Source of the DNA: Nitrincola lacisaponensis
Lineage (GTDB): Bacteria; Pseudomonadota; Gammaproteobacteria; Pseudomonadales; Balneatricaceae
Length of the DNA: 64,000 nucleotides
Reading direction: 5' to 3'
Assembly: GCF_000691225.1 (NCBI RefSeq)
Contig: NZ_JMSZ01000016.1
Coordinates: 124,001 to 188,000, forward strand
Of this stretch, positions 8,226-17,526 are shown in pieces. Position numbers and translations under genes: made by a program. Below the pieces are notes generated by a model. The model was not told the DNA's origin. It did no database searches and worked only from the letters and a program-made list of their open reading frames with translations. The stretch's first letter is position 1, and the number at the start of each line of letters is the position of its first letter.

Positions 8226-9866
8226 ATGAAATTCAGTTCAACTTTTGCACACAACTCCAGAAAATCGTCTTTCCCACTAAAATCGCTTGCTGTTGCAACG
8301 CTGGCAGCACTGATCCCGATTACGGCGATGGCACAGGGTGGCACGGTACGAATCGGCATGACAGCTTCAGATATTCCACTCACCTCCGGAGCGCCCAACT
8401 CAGGTTTTGAGGGTGTGCGTTTTACCGGTATGACACTCTATGATGCATTGGTCAGCTGGGATCTGTCTGTCGAGGATCGAGTCGCACCGCTGGTACCACA
8501 GCTGGCGTCATCCTGGCATGTTGATGAAAGCGATCCGCGCAAGTGGATCTTTCAGTTGCGTGAAGGAGTGAAATTCCACGATGGCTCCGAGTTTAATGCC
8601 GATGCGGTGGTGTTTAACTTTGACAAGGTATTCAACGACCAGTCACCCCAGTACGATGCGCGCCAGGCGGCACAGGTGGTTGCACGATTACCTGCCTATG
8701 AAAGCATTCGCAAACTGGATGACTATACGGTAGAGATTACCACCAAAACGCCGAATGCCATGTTTATCAATCAGCTGCCCTTTATGTTCATGTCCAGTCC
8801 CGCACACTGGGAAGCCTTGAATGGTGACTGGGAAGCGTTCGAGAAGAACCCGTCCGGTACCGGTCCATTCAAGCTGGATGTGCTGGTGCCGCGAGAGCGT
8901 GCTGAACTGGTGCCGTTTGCTGAATACTGGGATGAATCCCGTCGAGCCAAGGCGGATCGTTTGGTGCTGATTCCGATTCCGGAAGCCAATACCCGAGCCA
9001 ATGCACTCTTGTCCCGACAGGTTGACTGGATTGAAAACCCGCCTGCGGACACCCTGCCGATGCTGCAAAGCCGTGGCTATCAGATCACCAGCAACGGTTA
9101 CCCGCATATCTGGCCTTGGCAGTTCAGTTTCCTGGACGGCTCACCCTGGCTGGATCAGCGCGTACGTCAGGCAGCCAACCTGGCAGTAGATCGTGAATCC
9201 ATTCAGCAACTTCTGGGTGGCTATATGGTGCCAGCACAGGGTCTGTTGTTGCCGGATGACAGCGCCTTTGGTGAGCCTGCATTCACCATTGGCTATGACC
9301 CGGATGCTGCCAGAGCCCTGCTTGCCGAAGCTGGCTATGGGCCCGGTAATCCGCTGAAGGCCAAGGTACTGATCTCGGCTTCCGGCTCTGGCCAGATGCA
9401 ACCCCTGCAGATGAATGAATTGATTCAGCAGCAACTCAAAGAGGTGGGTATCGAGATTGAGTTTGAAGTACTGGTTTGGGAAACCCTGTTCAATAACTGG
9501 CGTCAGGGTGCTGCTGATCCGGCTTCACTGGGGGCACATGCCACTAATATCACCTTTGCCACGCATGATCCGTTTGCAGCGATGATCCGTTTCATCGACT
9601 CTAAAAATGTCGCACCTGTCTCGCTGAACTGGGGGCATTACAGCAATGTTGAAGTCGATGGCTTGATCACTGAGCTGCAGACCGCCTTCGATCCGGAAGA
9701 GAATCTGCGTATTTACCGTCAGTTGCATGAAACACTGGTGGAGGATGCACCCTTCCTGTTTGTTGGCCACGATACAGGCCCCCGTGCCATGGGACCGAAG
9801 GTGGCAGGTTTTGTGCAGGCTAAAAGCTGGTTCCAGGATCTGACACCTGTCTACATGGCGGATTGA
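8226..9866 (+). CDS. ABC transporter substrate-binding protein, peptide/opine/nickel family
   Basis: This 546-residue secreted protein belongs to the family-5 extracellular solute-binding proteins (DppA/OppA-like). The signal peptide ends near AMAQG (about residue 37). Family features include the LAPLVPQLASSW-like opening (APLVPQLASSWHVDE), FQLREGVKFHDGS (about 110-122) and GTGPFKL (about 210). It starts a five-gene operon with two permeases and two ATPases. The ligand is not readable from sequence. A sigma-54 promoter and a divergent allantoin/hydantoin racemase suggest a nitrogen-rich ligand such as a hydantoin or ureide, with small peptides as the default alternative. Confidence 0.9.
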   Translation: MKFSSTFAHNSRKSSFPLKSLAVATLAALIPITAMAQGGTVRIGMTASDIPLTSGAPNSGFEGVRFTGMTLYDALVSWDLSVEDRVAPLVPQLASSWHVDESDPRKWIFQLREGVKFHDGSEFNADAVVFNFDKVFNDQSPQYDARQAAQVVARLPAYESIRKLDDYTVEITTKTPNAMFINQLPFMFMSSPAHWEALNGDWEAFEKNPSGTGPFKLDVLVPRERAELVPFAEYWDESRRAKADRLVLIPIPEANTRANALLSRQVDWIENPPADTLPMLQSRGYQITSNGYPHIWPWQFSFLDGSPWLDQRVRQAANLAVDRESIQQLLGGYMVPAQGLLLPDDSAFGEPAFTIGYDPDAARALLAEAGYGPGNPLKAKVLISASGSGQMQPLQMNELIQQQLKEVGIEIEFEVLVWETLFNNWRQGAADPASLGAHATNITFATHDPFAAMIRFIDSKNVAPVSLNWGHYSNVEVDGLITELQTAFDPEENLRIYRQLHETLVEDAPFLFVGHDTGPRAMGPKVAGFVQAKSWFQDLTPVYMAD

Positions 9867-9881
9867 TCCCGCTTGAATGAA

Positions 9882-9910
9882 GGCGGTCAGTGGCTGTTTG
9901 GCTGACCGCC
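9882..9910 (+). other. Intercistronic hairpin after binding-protein gene
   Basis: GGCGGTCAG (9882-9890) and CTGACCGCC (9902-9910) form a perfect 9-bp stem with an 11-base loop. No T-run follows, so it is not a standard terminator. Such hairpins often stabilise or partly end the transcript so that the binding protein is made in excess. Confidence 0.7.
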
Positions 9911-9932
9911 TCGATAACTGCAGGTAACAACT

Positions 9933-10886
9933 ATGTTTGTATTCATCATCCGGCGTTTTCTCTACGCCATCCCTATCGCGCTGGCGGTTGCAGCGGTTTG
10001 CTTCTCTCTGGTGCATCTGGCACCAGGTGATCCGCTCACGGCGATTATTCCGGCAGATGCTCCTGCGGAGGTTGTGATTGCGATTCAACAGGCCTATGGC
10101 ATGGATCGACCCCTGATTGTGCAGTTTGGCAGCTGGATTCAGCGTGCGTTGCAGGGAGACCTGGGGGTTTCAGTGGCGACTGGGCGTCCGGTTATGGGTG
10201 ATATTGCCCTGGCGCTGAGTAATACGCTGTTACTGGCCTTTGCTGCTGCATTACTGGGATTTTTCGGTGGTATTCTGCTGGGAGGTCTGGCTGCCATCTA
10301 CAACGGCACCTGGATCGACAAGCTGGCAACAGCACTGGCGATTACCGGTGTGTCGATTCCACACTACTGGCTGGGTCTGCTGTTGGTGATCATTTTCTCG
10401 GTACAGCTCGACTGGCTGCCTTCCATGGGGGCTGGTCCGGGTGGATCGTCAGATTGGCGTCTTGACTGGGCCCACCTGCGTCACCTGGTATTGCCTGCTG
10501 TTACCATGTGCTTTATCCCCATGGGTATTGTCACCCGTACTGTCCGTGCCACCGTGTCTGAAATTCTCAATTCCGAATTTGTGACTGCACTCTACGCCCG
10601 TGGCTTGCGCGGTCGCCGTATTGCCCTGCATGTCGCCAAGAACGCCGCGCCGACTGTGCTGTCCGTGATGGGGTTGCAGTTTGGTTACCTGTTGGGTGGC
10701 TCCATTCTGGTGGAAACCGTGTTTTCCTGGCCCGGTACCGGTTACTTGTTGAACACCGCTATTTTCCAGCGTGATATTCCCTTGTTGCAGGGCATTATTC
10801 TGGTGCTGGCGATGTTTTTTGTTGGCCTGAATCTATTGGTGGATGTACTCCAGACACTGATGGATCCACGCATCAAGCGAGGATAA
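9933..10886 (+). CDS. ABC transporter permease, DppB-type
   Basis: The 317-residue inner-membrane permease has about six helices, the N-terminal RRFLYAIPIALAVAAVCFSLVHLAPGDP typical of DppB/OppB/GsiC proteins in shorter form, and the EAA-type cytoplasmic loop around ALYARGLRGRRIALHVAKNA (about residues 210-230) that contacts the ATPases. It follows the binding-protein gene after a hairpin and is 4 bases ahead of the second permease gene. It forms the channel with the DppC-type partner. Confidence 0.9.
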   Translation: MFVFIIRRFLYAIPIALAVAAVCFSLVHLAPGDPLTAIIPADAPAEVVIAIQQAYGMDRPLIVQFGSWIQRALQGDLGVSVATGRPVMGDIALALSNTLLLAFAAALLGFFGGILLGGLAAIYNGTWIDKLATALAITGVSIPHYWLGLLLVIIFSVQLDWLPSMGAGPGGSSDWRLDWAHLRHLVLPAVTMCFIPMGIVTRTVRATVSEILNSEFVTALYARGLRGRRIALHVAKNAAPTVLSVMGLQFGYLLGGSILVETVFSWPGTGYLLNTAIFQRDIPLLQGIILVLAMFFVGLNLLVDVLQTLMDPRIKRG

Positions 10887-10890
10887 GCGG

Positions 10891-11796
10891 ATGACTTCCA
10901 TGACATCTCCGGGCGCAAAGGAAAACTTTGCCCTGGCGGCTGAAACCGCCGCTGTTTCCAGAGGCTACTGGACAACTGTCTGGACACGCCTGGTCCGTGA
11001 TCCGGTATCGGTTGGCTGTGCGCTGGTATTGCTGTTGATGGTGTTGATCGCCGTCTTCGCGCCCTGGCTGGCACCCTATGATCCGAGTCAGGGCACCATG
11101 CTGAAACGTTTATCCCCAATTGGCACTGAAGGCCATTGGCTGGGGACTGATGAGCTGGGACGTGACATGCTTTCACGCCTGATGCATGGTGGCCAGATGA
11201 GCCTGCTGATGGGGCTGATGCCGGTATTTATCGCGTTTCTGGTGGGCACGTCACTGGGGTTGATTGCCGGCTTCTTTGGTGGCTGGATCAATTCGTTGAT
11301 CATGCGCACCACCGATGTGTTTTTTGCATTTCCGGCGGTACTGCTGGCGATTGCGATCTCTGGCGCGCTGGGTGCAGGTTTCGTCAACGCCATTATTTCG
11401 CTCACCCTGGTGTTTATTCCGCCGATTGCCCGTGTGGCAGAAAGCGTTACCACCTCTGTACGTAACCTGGACTTTGTTGAAGCAGCGCGTGCATCCGGTG
11501 CCGGTAACTTCACGATTATCCGGGTGCATGTATTGGGTAATGTGCTGGGGCCAGTGTTTATCTATGCCACCAGTCTGGTCTCGGTCTGCATGATCCTGGC
11601 GGCAGGTCTGAGCTTTCTCGGACTGGGTGTCCGTCCACCGGTACCGGAGTGGGGGCTCATGCTGAATACCCTGCGGCAATCCATTTATATCCAGCCCTGG
11701 ATTTCGGTACTGCCGGGTCTGATGATCTTTATCACCTCTCTGTGTTTTAACCTGCTGTCTGACGGGTTGCGCAGTGCCATGGATATCAAGAGGTAG
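10891..11796 (+). CDS. ABC transporter permease, DppC-type
   Basis: The 301-residue protein is the second permease. It has the N-terminal cytoplasmic extension of DppC/OppC proteins, the HWLGTDELGRDMLSRL motif (about residues 89-104), and the EAA loop FVEAARASGAGNFTIIRVHVLGN (about 193-215). The two possible starts, MTSMTS at 10891 and the Met three codons later, make little difference. It is tightly linked to both neighbours, with four bases before it and five after. Confidence 0.9.
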   Translation: MTSMTSPGAKENFALAAETAAVSRGYWTTVWTRLVRDPVSVGCALVLLLMVLIAVFAPWLAPYDPSQGTMLKRLSPIGTEGHWLGTDELGRDMLSRLMHGGQMSLLMGLMPVFIAFLVGTSLGLIAGFFGGWINSLIMRTTDVFFAFPAVLLAIAISGALGAGFVNAIISLTLVFIPPIARVAESVTTSVRNLDFVEAARASGAGNFTIIRVHVLGNVLGPVFIYATSLVSVCMILAAGLSFLGLGVRPPVPEWGLMLNTLRQSIYIQPWISVLPGLMIFITSLCFNLLSDGLRSAMDIKR

Positions 11797-11801
11797 TCAC
11801 C

Positions 11802-12818
11802 ATGAGTGCATTATTACGTGTCCAGGATCTGAAAAAGTACTTTCCCGTTGGTAAAGACCTGCTTGGACGTCCGACCCAGGTGGTACAGGCTGTGGATGGT
11901 GTCAGTTTCAGTGTTGAAAAGGGGCGGACTCTGGGAATTGTCGGTGAGTCAGGTTGTGGCAAGTCCACTACGGCACGTTTGCTGATGCACCTGATTGAGC
12001 CGGATGAAGGACGTATCAGTATTCGAGGCAAGGAGTTTGGCCGTATCGGCGGACGTCATCCGGTTGCCGAGCTGCGTCGACAAATGCAGATGGTGTTCCA
12101 GGATTCCTATGCGTCACTTAACCCGCGCCTGACCATTGAAGACAGTATCGCTTTTGGACCACAGATTCATGGCGTCAGCGAGCGTGAAGCACGTCAGCAG
12201 GCGCGGGATTTGCTGGATAAGGTTGGCCTGAATCCGAATATTTTTATCCGCCGCTATCCTCATGAACTCTCAGGTGGTCAGCGTCAGCGGGTCAATATTG
12301 CCCGGGCGCTGGCGATCAAGCCGGAGATAGTGATTCTGGATGAGGCGGTGTCCGCACTGGATAAGTCGGTGCAGGCACAGGTATTGAACCTGTTGGCAGA
12401 CCTGAAGAAAGAGTTCGGTTTGACCTACCTGTTTATCTCCCATGACTTGAACGTGGTGCAATATATCAGTGACGACGTCATGGTGATGTATCTGGGGCAG
12501 GTGGTTGAATCAGGTCCGGTGGAGCAGCTGTACCAGAATCCTTCTCACCCCTACACCCGCGCGTTACTGAGTTCAGTGCCGTCGCAGACACCGCATCAGC
12601 GCAAGCAGCATAAAGTACTGGAAGGTGATCCGCCAAATCCCATAGCACCACCGTCAGGCTGTCGTTTCCATCCGCGTTGCGAGCTGGCGCGTCCCATTTG
12701 TGCAGCCAGACAGCCGGATAATGTGCGGGTCTCCGGTGCGCATCAGGCGGCCTGTTTTGCGCTGCCTGACAGCAGTGGCTACAGCGAATATATCCAGTTG
12801 CAGGAGGTGTGCGCATGA
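11802..12818 (+). CDS. ABC transporter ATPase, DppF-type
   Basis: The 338-residue ATPase has Walker A GESGCGKST at residues 48-56, the signature LSGGQRQR, Walker B IVILDEAVSALD and the switch motif SHDLN. The C-terminal oligopeptide-family extension carries the cysteine cluster CRFHPRCELARPIC that is typical of Dpp/Opp ATPases. The signature and Walker motifs are intact. Its stop overlaps the start of the next ATPase gene (ATGA), indicating translational coupling. Confidence 0.92.
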   Translation: MSALLRVQDLKKYFPVGKDLLGRPTQVVQAVDGVSFSVEKGRTLGIVGESGCGKSTTARLLMHLIEPDEGRISIRGKEFGRIGGRHPVAELRRQMQMVFQDSYASLNPRLTIEDSIAFGPQIHGVSEREARQQARDLLDKVGLNPNIFIRRYPHELSGGQRQRVNIARALAIKPEIVILDEAVSALDKSVQAQVLNLLADLKKEFGLTYLFISHDLNVVQYISDDVMVMYLGQVVESGPVEQLYQNPSHPYTRALLSSVPSQTPHQRKQHKVLEGDPPNPIAPPSGCRFHPRCELARPICAARQPDNVRVSGAHQAACFALPDSSGYSEYIQLQEVCA

Positions 12819-13798
12819 GTGCTGAAAAACTGGTGGAAGTCCGCAATCTGAATGTCACCTTCAAGGCAGAAGAAGGGCCTGTATATGCTGTCTCTGATGT
12901 CAGCTTTGATCTGGCTGCCGGTGAAACCCTGGCATTGCTGGGTGAGTCCGGGTGTGGCAAAAGCGTTACCATGAAATCGCTGATGCGCCTGCATCCTGCA
13001 CATAAGACCCGTATAGAAGGCCAAGTCAAAATTGATGGTGTTGACCTGTTGGCGATGCGTCCGGCAGCCTTGTCTGCCCTGCGTGGTAAAACAGTCTCGA
13101 TGGTGTTTCAGGAACCAATGCTGGCGTTTGACCCGGTGTTTACCATCGGTGATCAGATTGCTGAATCGGTGCGTCGCCATGAGGGGTGTAGCTATGCGGA
13201 AGGACGCAAGCGGGCACTGGAAATGCTGGAGCGGGTGCGTATTCCCTCTGCTGCCAAGCGCCTGGACGCTTATCCGCATGAAATGTCAGGCGGCATGCGT
13301 CAGCGTGCCATGATTGCACTGGCGTTGGCGTGCAAGCCGAAAATTCTGCTGGCCGATGAGCCCACGACGGCACTGGATGCCACGGTGCAGATTCAGGTAC
13401 TGCTGTTACTGAAAGAGTTGCAGCGTGAACTGGGCATGAGCATGATTTTTGTGACCCACGATGTCGGCGTGGCGATAGAGGTCGCGGATCGAACAGCGGT
13501 GATGTATGCCGGTCGTATTATAGAGGAAGGACCTGTGGATCAGGTGTTGTCTCAGCCCTGGCATCCTTATACACAAGGGCTGCTGGCCGCCACAGTACAT
13601 CCCGGCATGAATCGCAGCGAAGCCTTGCCCGCCATTCCGGGATCACCACCACAGCTGACCCGGCAGATACAGGAGTGTGCCTTTGCGCCACGCTGTCGCT
13701 ACCGCAGTGACGCCTGTCTGGAGCCAATGCCAGCAGCCTATCAGGCTGATAACCGTGCGGTGCGCTGTATCCATGCATTAACGGCAGAAGCCGTGTAA
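12815..13798 (+). CDS. ABC transporter ATPase, DppD-type
   Basis: The 327-residue ATPase has Walker A GESGCGKSV (about residues 42-50), the signature MSGGMRQR, Walker B ILLADEPTTALD, and the C-terminal cysteine cluster CAFAPRCRYRSDAC. A GTG lies six bases earlier, but the ATG at 12815 overlaps the upstream TGA as ATGA and has AGGAGG at 12802-12807 at good spacing, so it is preferred. With the DppF-type protein it makes the ATPase heterodimer of the transporter. Confidence 0.92.
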   Translation: MSAEKLVEVRNLNVTFKAEEGPVYAVSDVSFDLAAGETLALLGESGCGKSVTMKSLMRLHPAHKTRIEGQVKIDGVDLLAMRPAALSALRGKTVSMVFQEPMLAFDPVFTIGDQIAESVRRHEGCSYAEGRKRALEMLERVRIPSAAKRLDAYPHEMSGGMRQRAMIALALACKPKILLADEPTTALDATVQIQVLLLLKELQRELGMSMIFVTHDVGVAIEVADRTAVMYAGRIIEEGPVDQVLSQPWHPYTQGLLAATVHPGMNRSEALPAIPGSPPQLTRQIQECAFAPRCRYRSDACLEPMPAAYQADNRAVRCIHALTAEAV

Positions 13799-13863
13799 AA
13801 GCTATTAAGACCTGGCCCGTCTTGGTGTATTCTGAACGGGTCGTCTGAAGAAGGAAATCATGT

Positions 13864-14556
13864 GTGGCCAAGGTAAAAAGCGTCAGTGATAACCAGAGTA
13901 TTTATGATCTGATGTTTGCTGCGATTGCCAATCGTAAATTGCCGCCTGGACTGAAGCTGTCTGAAGAGCGGCTCTGTCGGGTATTCGGGGTCAGCCGCAC
14001 CCGTTTGCGTGAGGTGTTTTTCCGTTTGGCCCAGGACCGGATTATCACGCTGAAGCATAACCGGGGAGCCTATGTTACCCGGCCTACTGCACGTGATGCT
14101 GTTGAAGTCTTTGCAGCCCGGCGTGCGATTGAAGTGTCGGTGGTTGAGCAACTGGCCAGCACAGCGGGTACTCAGGTGCTGGCGCGTTTGCAGCAGCATC
14201 TGGCTGAAGAGGCTGCTGCCCGGGCAGATAAGGATCATGCCCGTCTGACCCAGCTAACCGGGGATTTTCACCTGCTGCTTGCCCAATTGACGGGTAACAC
14301 TCTTTTTTGTGACATTGTGCGCCGCCTGACCGCCTTGTCCAGCCTGATTATCTGTCTGTATGACTCACCTTCAGCCTCGGCCTGCAAGGATGATGAGCAT
14401 GCGGCCATTGTGGATGCAATTACCTCAGGTGATGCGGCGAAAGCACGAGCGTTGATGCTGGAACATCTTGAGCATGTGGAAAAGTCCCTCAAAATCGATG
14501 ATGAAGAACAGGACGATTTTGATATCGAGTCAGTGTTCAAAGAGATGATTGGTTAG
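13864..14556 (+). CDS. GntR-family regulator, FadR/FCD subfamily
   Basis: The 230-residue protein has a GntR winged helix (about residues 8-72; SEERLCRVFGVSRTRLREVFFRLAQDRI) and an all-helical FCD ligand domain (about 78-210). The GTG at 13864 follows AAGGAA at about 13851-13856. An ATG four bases earlier is in another frame and stops after nine codons. It is the last gene of the ABC cluster, and FCD regulators usually bind short palindromes. The TTTTGTATACA repeats at 7894 and 8104, which control both ends of the cluster, are the obvious candidate operators. Its ligand is probably the substrate of the transporter or racemase. Confidence 0.88.
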   Translation: MAKVKSVSDNQSIYDLMFAAIANRKLPPGLKLSEERLCRVFGVSRTRLREVFFRLAQDRIITLKHNRGAYVTRPTARDAVEVFAARRAIEVSVVEQLASTAGTQVLARLQQHLAEEAAARADKDHARLTQLTGDFHLLLAQLTGNTLFCDIVRRLTALSSLIICLYDSPSASACKDDEHAAIVDAITSGDAAKARALMLEHLEHVEKSLKIDDEEQDDFDIESVFKEMIG

Positions 14557-14564
14557 CATTTTCC

Positions 14565-15437
14565 TCAATGGGTCAGGCAGTTTTTCATGGTGTCCAGCAC
14601 CCATTGGCAGCGTCGTGGCAGCGGCCATTCGGCACGGTGGATGACCCAGAGTGTATCTACGACAGGGCGTTGGCATTGGCAAACAGCTATTTCATCCTGA
14701 CGCAAAAAGGCTTGCCGGGCATAGCGTGGCAAAATGGTAAAGCCCAGACCTCGCGCGACCGGTTCCAGTAACAGGCTGACCTGGTTACTGTAGCCTTTGC
14801 TGGGCAAGGTGGCAGCCCCGGGTTGGCCTGGAAAATGTCGACTGAGAAGCTTGTCTGCCATGGCACGTCCATCCGGGTGATCAATAAAACCCAACTCTAC
14901 CAGGTCCTGCCATTCCTTGACGCGTGTACCGCGTGGGTGAACCAGCTCCAGGGGTTCCTCGGCAATTGCCTGAGCCTTCAAACGTTTATCCTGTGGAGCA
15001 AACGTCAAGAGTCCCAGCTCGTACTGATTATTCAGAACAGCTTGCAGCACCTCCTGATCCGGTGCAAAACGGTGACGTATTACCAGACCGGGATGCTGTT
15101 GTTGCAGTGCCAGCAGAGCGGGGTAGATCAGCAAGCCGCTACTGCCGGGGGTGATCAGGCTGACCTCTCCTTCAAGGCTGTCAGACAGGTTCAGACGATG
15201 CTGAAACCGGGCATCGGCTTCGGACAGTTCCAGCGCATAGCAGAGCAGTTCCTGACCGATCGGTGTCAGTTCCAGGGGGCGTGATTTCCTCACAACCAGC
15301 AGGCCATATTGATCTTCCAGAAAACGTACGTGCTGACTGACGGCTGCCTGCGTGAGTCCCAATGCATCGGCTGCCCGGGTAAAGCTGCCTTGTTCGGCCA
15401 ATGCACGGAAGCTTTGAAGCCAGTGAGGATTGATCAT
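14565..15437 (-). CDS. LysR-family regulator, ArgP/IciA-like
   Basis: The 290-residue LysR protein has its winged helix at residues 1-60 (LQSFRALAEQGSFTRAADALGLTQAAVSQHVRFLE) and a C-terminal effector domain. It is divergent from an Old Yellow Enzyme gene with a 99-base, A/T-rich shared promoter (15438-15536). That region contains several T-N11-A-type pieces (around tgatatattata and tataatgatt), so regulation of that enzyme is likely. Convergence with the GntR gene is tight, with 8 bases between stops. Confidence 0.88.
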   Translation of the reverse strand: MINPHWLQSFRALAEQGSFTRAADALGLTQAAVSQHVRFLEDQYGLLVVRKSRPLELTPIGQELLCYALELSEADARFQHRLNLSDSLEGEVSLITPGSSGLLIYPALLALQQQHPGLVIRHRFAPDQEVLQAVLNNQYELGLLTFAPQDKRLKAQAIAEEPLELVHPRGTRVKEWQDLVELGFIDHPDGRAMADKLLSRHFPGQPGAATLPSKGYSNQVSLLLEPVARGLGFTILPRYARQAFLRQDEIAVCQCQRPVVDTLWVIHRAEWPLPRRCQWVLDTMKNCLTH

Positions 15438-15536
15438 AATGATATATTATAAAGCCTATAATGATTTTGCTGTGTTTATTATGATTCATTGCACCTAAAC
15501 TGCCAAGCTATCAATCACCCGATCATCGGAGATGTC

Positions 15537-16637
15537 ATGAATCACCTGTTTACCCCTTTTACATTAAAGTCGATTACCCTGCGTAACCGTATCGCCGTGC
15601 CACCCATGTGTCAGTACAGTGCTGAAGATGGCTTTACCAATGACTGGCATCGTTCTCATTATGCTGGTTTGGCGCGTGGTGGTGCGGGTCTGGTCATTGT
15701 AGAGGCTACCGCTGTATCGCCCGAAGGACGTATCTCACCGGCCTGTACCGGACTCTGGAAAGATGAACAACAGGCGGGTATGGCTGACATAGCCCGCGAG
15801 ATCAAGGCAGCGGGTGCGGTGCCCGGTATTCAGCTGGCGCATGCGGGCCGCAAGGCCAGTGCCAATCGTCCCTGGGATGGCGATGATCATATTGCCAGTG
15901 ATGATCCCCGTGGCTGGTCAACCCTGTCGCCTTCAGCCATCGCGTTTGGTGGCGGCCTCTGGAAGGAACCCGAAGCCATGACATTGGCTGATATTCAGCG
16001 AGTGCAGGCAGACTTTGTAGCGGCAGCCCGTCGTGCCAGAGAGGCTGGCTTTGAATGGCTGGAACTGCATTTTGCTCATGGGTATCTGGCGCAGAGCTTC
16101 TTTTCAGTGCATGCCAATCAGCGAACCGATGCCTATGGCGGTGACTTCGACGGACGCAGTCGCTTCCTGCTGGAAACCCTGCGTGCCGTGCGTCAGGAAT
16201 GGCCTGAGCATTTGCCACTGACAGCCCGTTTTGGTGTCATCGAATTCGATGGTCGTGATGAACAAACCCTGCAGGATGCCATCCGTCTGGTACAGTTAAT
16301 GAAAGCCGAAGGATTGGACTTCCTGAGTGTCAGCATCGGATTCTCGACCCCTCAGGCCAAGATCCCTTGGGGACCTGCATTTCTGGCACCCTTTGCTGAG
16401 CGGGTCAAACAGGAAGCCCAGCTACCGGTAGCATCTTCCTGGTATATCGATACCCCGGAACTGGCAGAGCAGGTGCTGGCTGCAGGGCAGATGGATCTGG
16501 TCATGGTGGGGCGGGCGCATCTGGTTAACCCCCGATGGACCTATGAGGCGGCCAAAGCACTAGGGCAGCCTGATGCTGCGTGGGTGTTGCCAGCTCCTTA
16601 TGCACATTGGCTGGCACGTTATACGCCCAGCCAATGA
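15537..16637 (+). CDS. Old Yellow Enzyme-family NAD(P)H:flavin oxidoreductase (YqjM/XenA class)
   Basis: This 366-residue FMN-binding TIM-barrel ene-reductase reduces activated C=C bonds of enones, maleimides or nitro-compounds. It shows the YqjM/XenA-class features: VPPMCQYS near residues 21-28 with the flavin-tuning Cys, QLAHAGRKAS (about 98-107) with the substrate-binding His, and a WLELHFAHGYLAQSFFS segment. The frame is open 16 codons upstream, but ATG 15537 follows CGGAG and fits the family start. It is divergent from a LysR gene. The physiological substrate is unknown; detoxification of electrophiles is the usual guess. Confidence 0.92.
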   Translation: MNHLFTPFTLKSITLRNRIAVPPMCQYSAEDGFTNDWHRSHYAGLARGGAGLVIVEATAVSPEGRISPACTGLWKDEQQAGMADIAREIKAAGAVPGIQLAHAGRKASANRPWDGDDHIASDDPRGWSTLSPSAIAFGGGLWKEPEAMTLADIQRVQADFVAAARRAREAGFEWLELHFAHGYLAQSFFSVHANQRTDAYGGDFDGRSRFLLETLRAVRQEWPEHLPLTARFGVIEFDGRDEQTLQDAIRLVQLMKAEGLDFLSVSIGFSTPQAKIPWGPAFLAPFAERVKQEAQLPVASSWYIDTPELAEQVLAAGQMDLVMVGRAHLVNPRWTYEAAKALGQPDAAWVLPAPYAHWLARYTPSQ

Positions 16638-16644
16638 TGCGTTT

Positions 16645-17511
16645 TCAGGTCGCCCAGATCCTCGGCAGACAGGCGCTCCGCCCCATTACTTGAGGCCTGA
16701 CCGCCTGCCAGATGGCGGTCATGAGCTGCAGTAAAGGCTCGGTCTGGGGGCCCAGCAGCCGGACAACAATCAGCTGCTCAAGGCGAGTGGCGCCACTGAG
16801 GATATCCATGTGCCCCGGTTGTTGCAGGATGTCTCTGATCTGCTCAAGCAGTGCGTCATCTGCCGGAGTGATCAGCAGTGTGGCCTGCATCGGATAATTG
16901 CGTAACCCGGCACGGGCACGTTGTAAGTGGTCTGCATCTGTATTGAAATGCTCGATCAGGAGTGGCTTGCCATCCAGATTCAGTTGCAGTGATGCACGAA
17001 TCTGGCCCTGATCGAAATGTTCCTGAATCACCGGGCGTCCCAGACATTGCATTTCCCAGCCGATAAAGCGCGCGCCCTGGCTGAGGTGGATGTGGGTTTG
17101 CATGCGTAGTTGGCTGTCAGGGAAAAAAATATTCTCCTGTGGCAGCCATTCCAGTGCGCCCTGAGCATCGACATTGAGAATTTGCTGATACGTCGCCAGG
17201 CGCCCACCGGAACGGTAGAACTTGGTTGCACCCGGTGTGGTGATCAGCGCATGGGCATGGGCTTCGACATCGACCTTTACCTCCAGACGATCACCACCGA
17301 CCACACCGCCCGGCGGGTGCAGCAAGTAACTGTGACAGACAGGTCCTTCAGGGTAAAAGGCTCGCTGCACCGACAGCGGGCCGAGGCGTTGTGAAGCGAT
17401 GACCCGGGTTTTTTCCCGACGCACGCCAAAGCTTAGTGCAATACGCGCACGCCAGCCCTCTGCTTGCTCAGTGTCCTTTGGGGTGATGCCGGAAAGGTGC
17501 ATGTCGGTCAT
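16645..17511 (-). CDS. ureD: Urease accessory protein UreD
   Basis: The 288-residue UreD (UreH) scaffold binds the urease apoprotein together with UreF and UreG during nickel insertion. Typical segments are the LHPPGGVVGGD run (about residues 66-76), TPGATKFYRS (about 93-102) and LEWLPQENIFF. In many proteobacteria ureD is first in the operon. Here it is the last gene of ureABCEJFGD, immediately after ureG. It is convergent with the Old Yellow Enzyme gene with only 7 bases between stops, and no terminator is visible. Confidence 0.95.
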   Translation of the reverse strand: MTDMHLSGITPKDTEQAEGWRARIALSFGVRREKTRVIASQRLGPLSVQRAFYPEGPVCHSYLLHPPGGVVGGDRLEVKVDVEAHAHALITTPGATKFYRSGGRLATYQQILNVDAQGALEWLPQENIFFPDSQLRMQTHIHLSQGARFIGWEMQCLGRPVIQEHFDQGQIRASLQLNLDGKPLLIEHFNTDADHLQRARAGLRNYPMQATLLITPADDALLEQIRDILQQPGHMDILSGATRLEQLIVVRLLGPQTEPLLQLMTAIWQAVRPQVMGRSACLPRIWAT

Positions 17512-17526
17512 TCTAAAGTCCCGGTA

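Noticed and set aside
13810-13852. Possible terminator hairpin between the DppD-type ATPase and the GntR gene
   Set aside because: CCCGT/ACGGG arms are short, the loop is long and no T-run follows.
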